A stretch of DNA of 64,000 bases from Pithys albifrons albifrons (Eukaryota; Chordata; Aves; Passeriformes; Thamnophilidae), in assembly GCF_047495875.1 (NCBI RefSeq), contig NC_092497.1:72449463-72513462 (forward strand), given 5' to 3'. Both the position numbers and the translations under genes were made by a program. Of the stretch, positions 63,701 to 64,000 are shown piece after piece; within the stretch, counting starts at the first letter, position 1; every line of letters starts with the position of its first letter. The notes beneath the pieces are model-generated. The model saw only the letters and a list, made by a program, of their open reading frames with translations. It searched no databases and had not been told where the DNA came from.

Positions 63701-64000
63701 TACTTCTTCCATTTTCTTTCTTGACTTCAAAATACTATTTTCTCTTACAAGTTTTCTTCCTCTAATGCTGCAAATTCTTGACTACATTATTTTTTAATAT
63801 TCTATTACCTGACATGACCTTTCTTATCAATTTGTCATTTTCCTTCCTATTACAATTAAATTCTCAGCAAGAACCACTGATGCCACTCTAAGAATTTATC
63901 TTTAGCTAGTTTTTTCTACTGCCTCAAATCTCTCTAATTGCAAAGTTTCCCATTGAGGCAAAATGCTCTTTGATTGTGCCTCAGACTTTTTTATATTTTC

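Larger units (their letters stand above)
49864..64000 (-). other. PRUNE2: Part of upstream PRUNE2 intron; next exon not in window
   Basis: At least 14 kb of intron upstream of exon 49705-49863. I looked for the preceding exons (the residues before DCMLHRS in the prune-like domain) and found none that match. Contents: CR1 at 50210-52078, an LTR at 53708-54080 and another at 54124-54747. From 54.8 kb to 64 kb I see only AT-rich sequence with scattered A and T runs and a G-rich patch at 62612-62636. In humans the antisense RNA PCA3 lies in intron 6 of PRUNE2; no plus-strand transcript unit can be recognised here. Confidence 0.75.

Noticed and set aside
63407..63730. 107-codon Lys/Glu-rich minus-strand open frame near the right edge
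   Set aside because: No homology recognised, no exon-like boundaries matching PRUNE2, and composition expected from AT-rich DNA.

Overview
The window is vertebrate, almost certainly bird, nuclear DNA. It has AT-rich introns with small GT-AG exons, CR1 retrotransposons, and several solo LTRs of avian endogenous-retrovirus type, two of them with perfect 5-bp target-site duplications. I see no prokaryotic signals, CRISPR arrays or RNA genes.

The only gene I can support is PRUNE2 (BMCC1/BNIPXL), read on the minus strand from about 49.9 kb down to the left edge. Eleven coding exons assemble without a frame break: 49705-49863, 42203-48719, 40933-41764, 19796-19875, 18696-18896, 15116-15292, 10704-10806, 6928-7059, 6689-6775, 3738-3836 and 1220-1262. 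They sum to 8430 nt (2809 codons plus a stop). All internal junctions are GT-AG and all phases match. The first exon carries the end of the prune-type DHH/DHHA2 region. The 6.5-kb second exon encodes a long, acidic, Ser-rich and probably disordered central region. The last six exons encode the BCH (BNIP2/Cdc42GAP homology) domain. The 5' end of the gene, with the DHH catalytic-type region, lies beyond 64000. The true 3' end is ambiguous because the apparent stop codon overlaps a good splice donor.

Layout: 1-1219 putative 3' UTR with three AATAAA hexamers on the minus strand; 1.2-19.9 kb BCH-region exons with introns carrying three solo LTRs (about 12.0, 15.4 and 17.4 kb); 19.9-40.9 kb one 21-kb intron with ERV and CR1 fragments, a (TATC)13 microsatellite, a GC-rich island and a candidate in-frame cassette exon at 28.8 kb; 40.9-49.9 kb the coding core; 49.9-64 kb part of the next upstream intron, with a 1.9-kb 5'-truncated CR1 and two adjacent LTRs.

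There is no exotic multi-gene system. The observations most worth checking are the cassette exon, the stop/donor overlap, an LTR inserted about 60 bp from a splice acceptor, repeated Trp-acidic modules in the giant exon, and two same-family LTRs in opposite orientation within one transcription unit. Exon assignments rest on translations read from the sequence and compared with PRUNE2 as I remember it; no database search was run.
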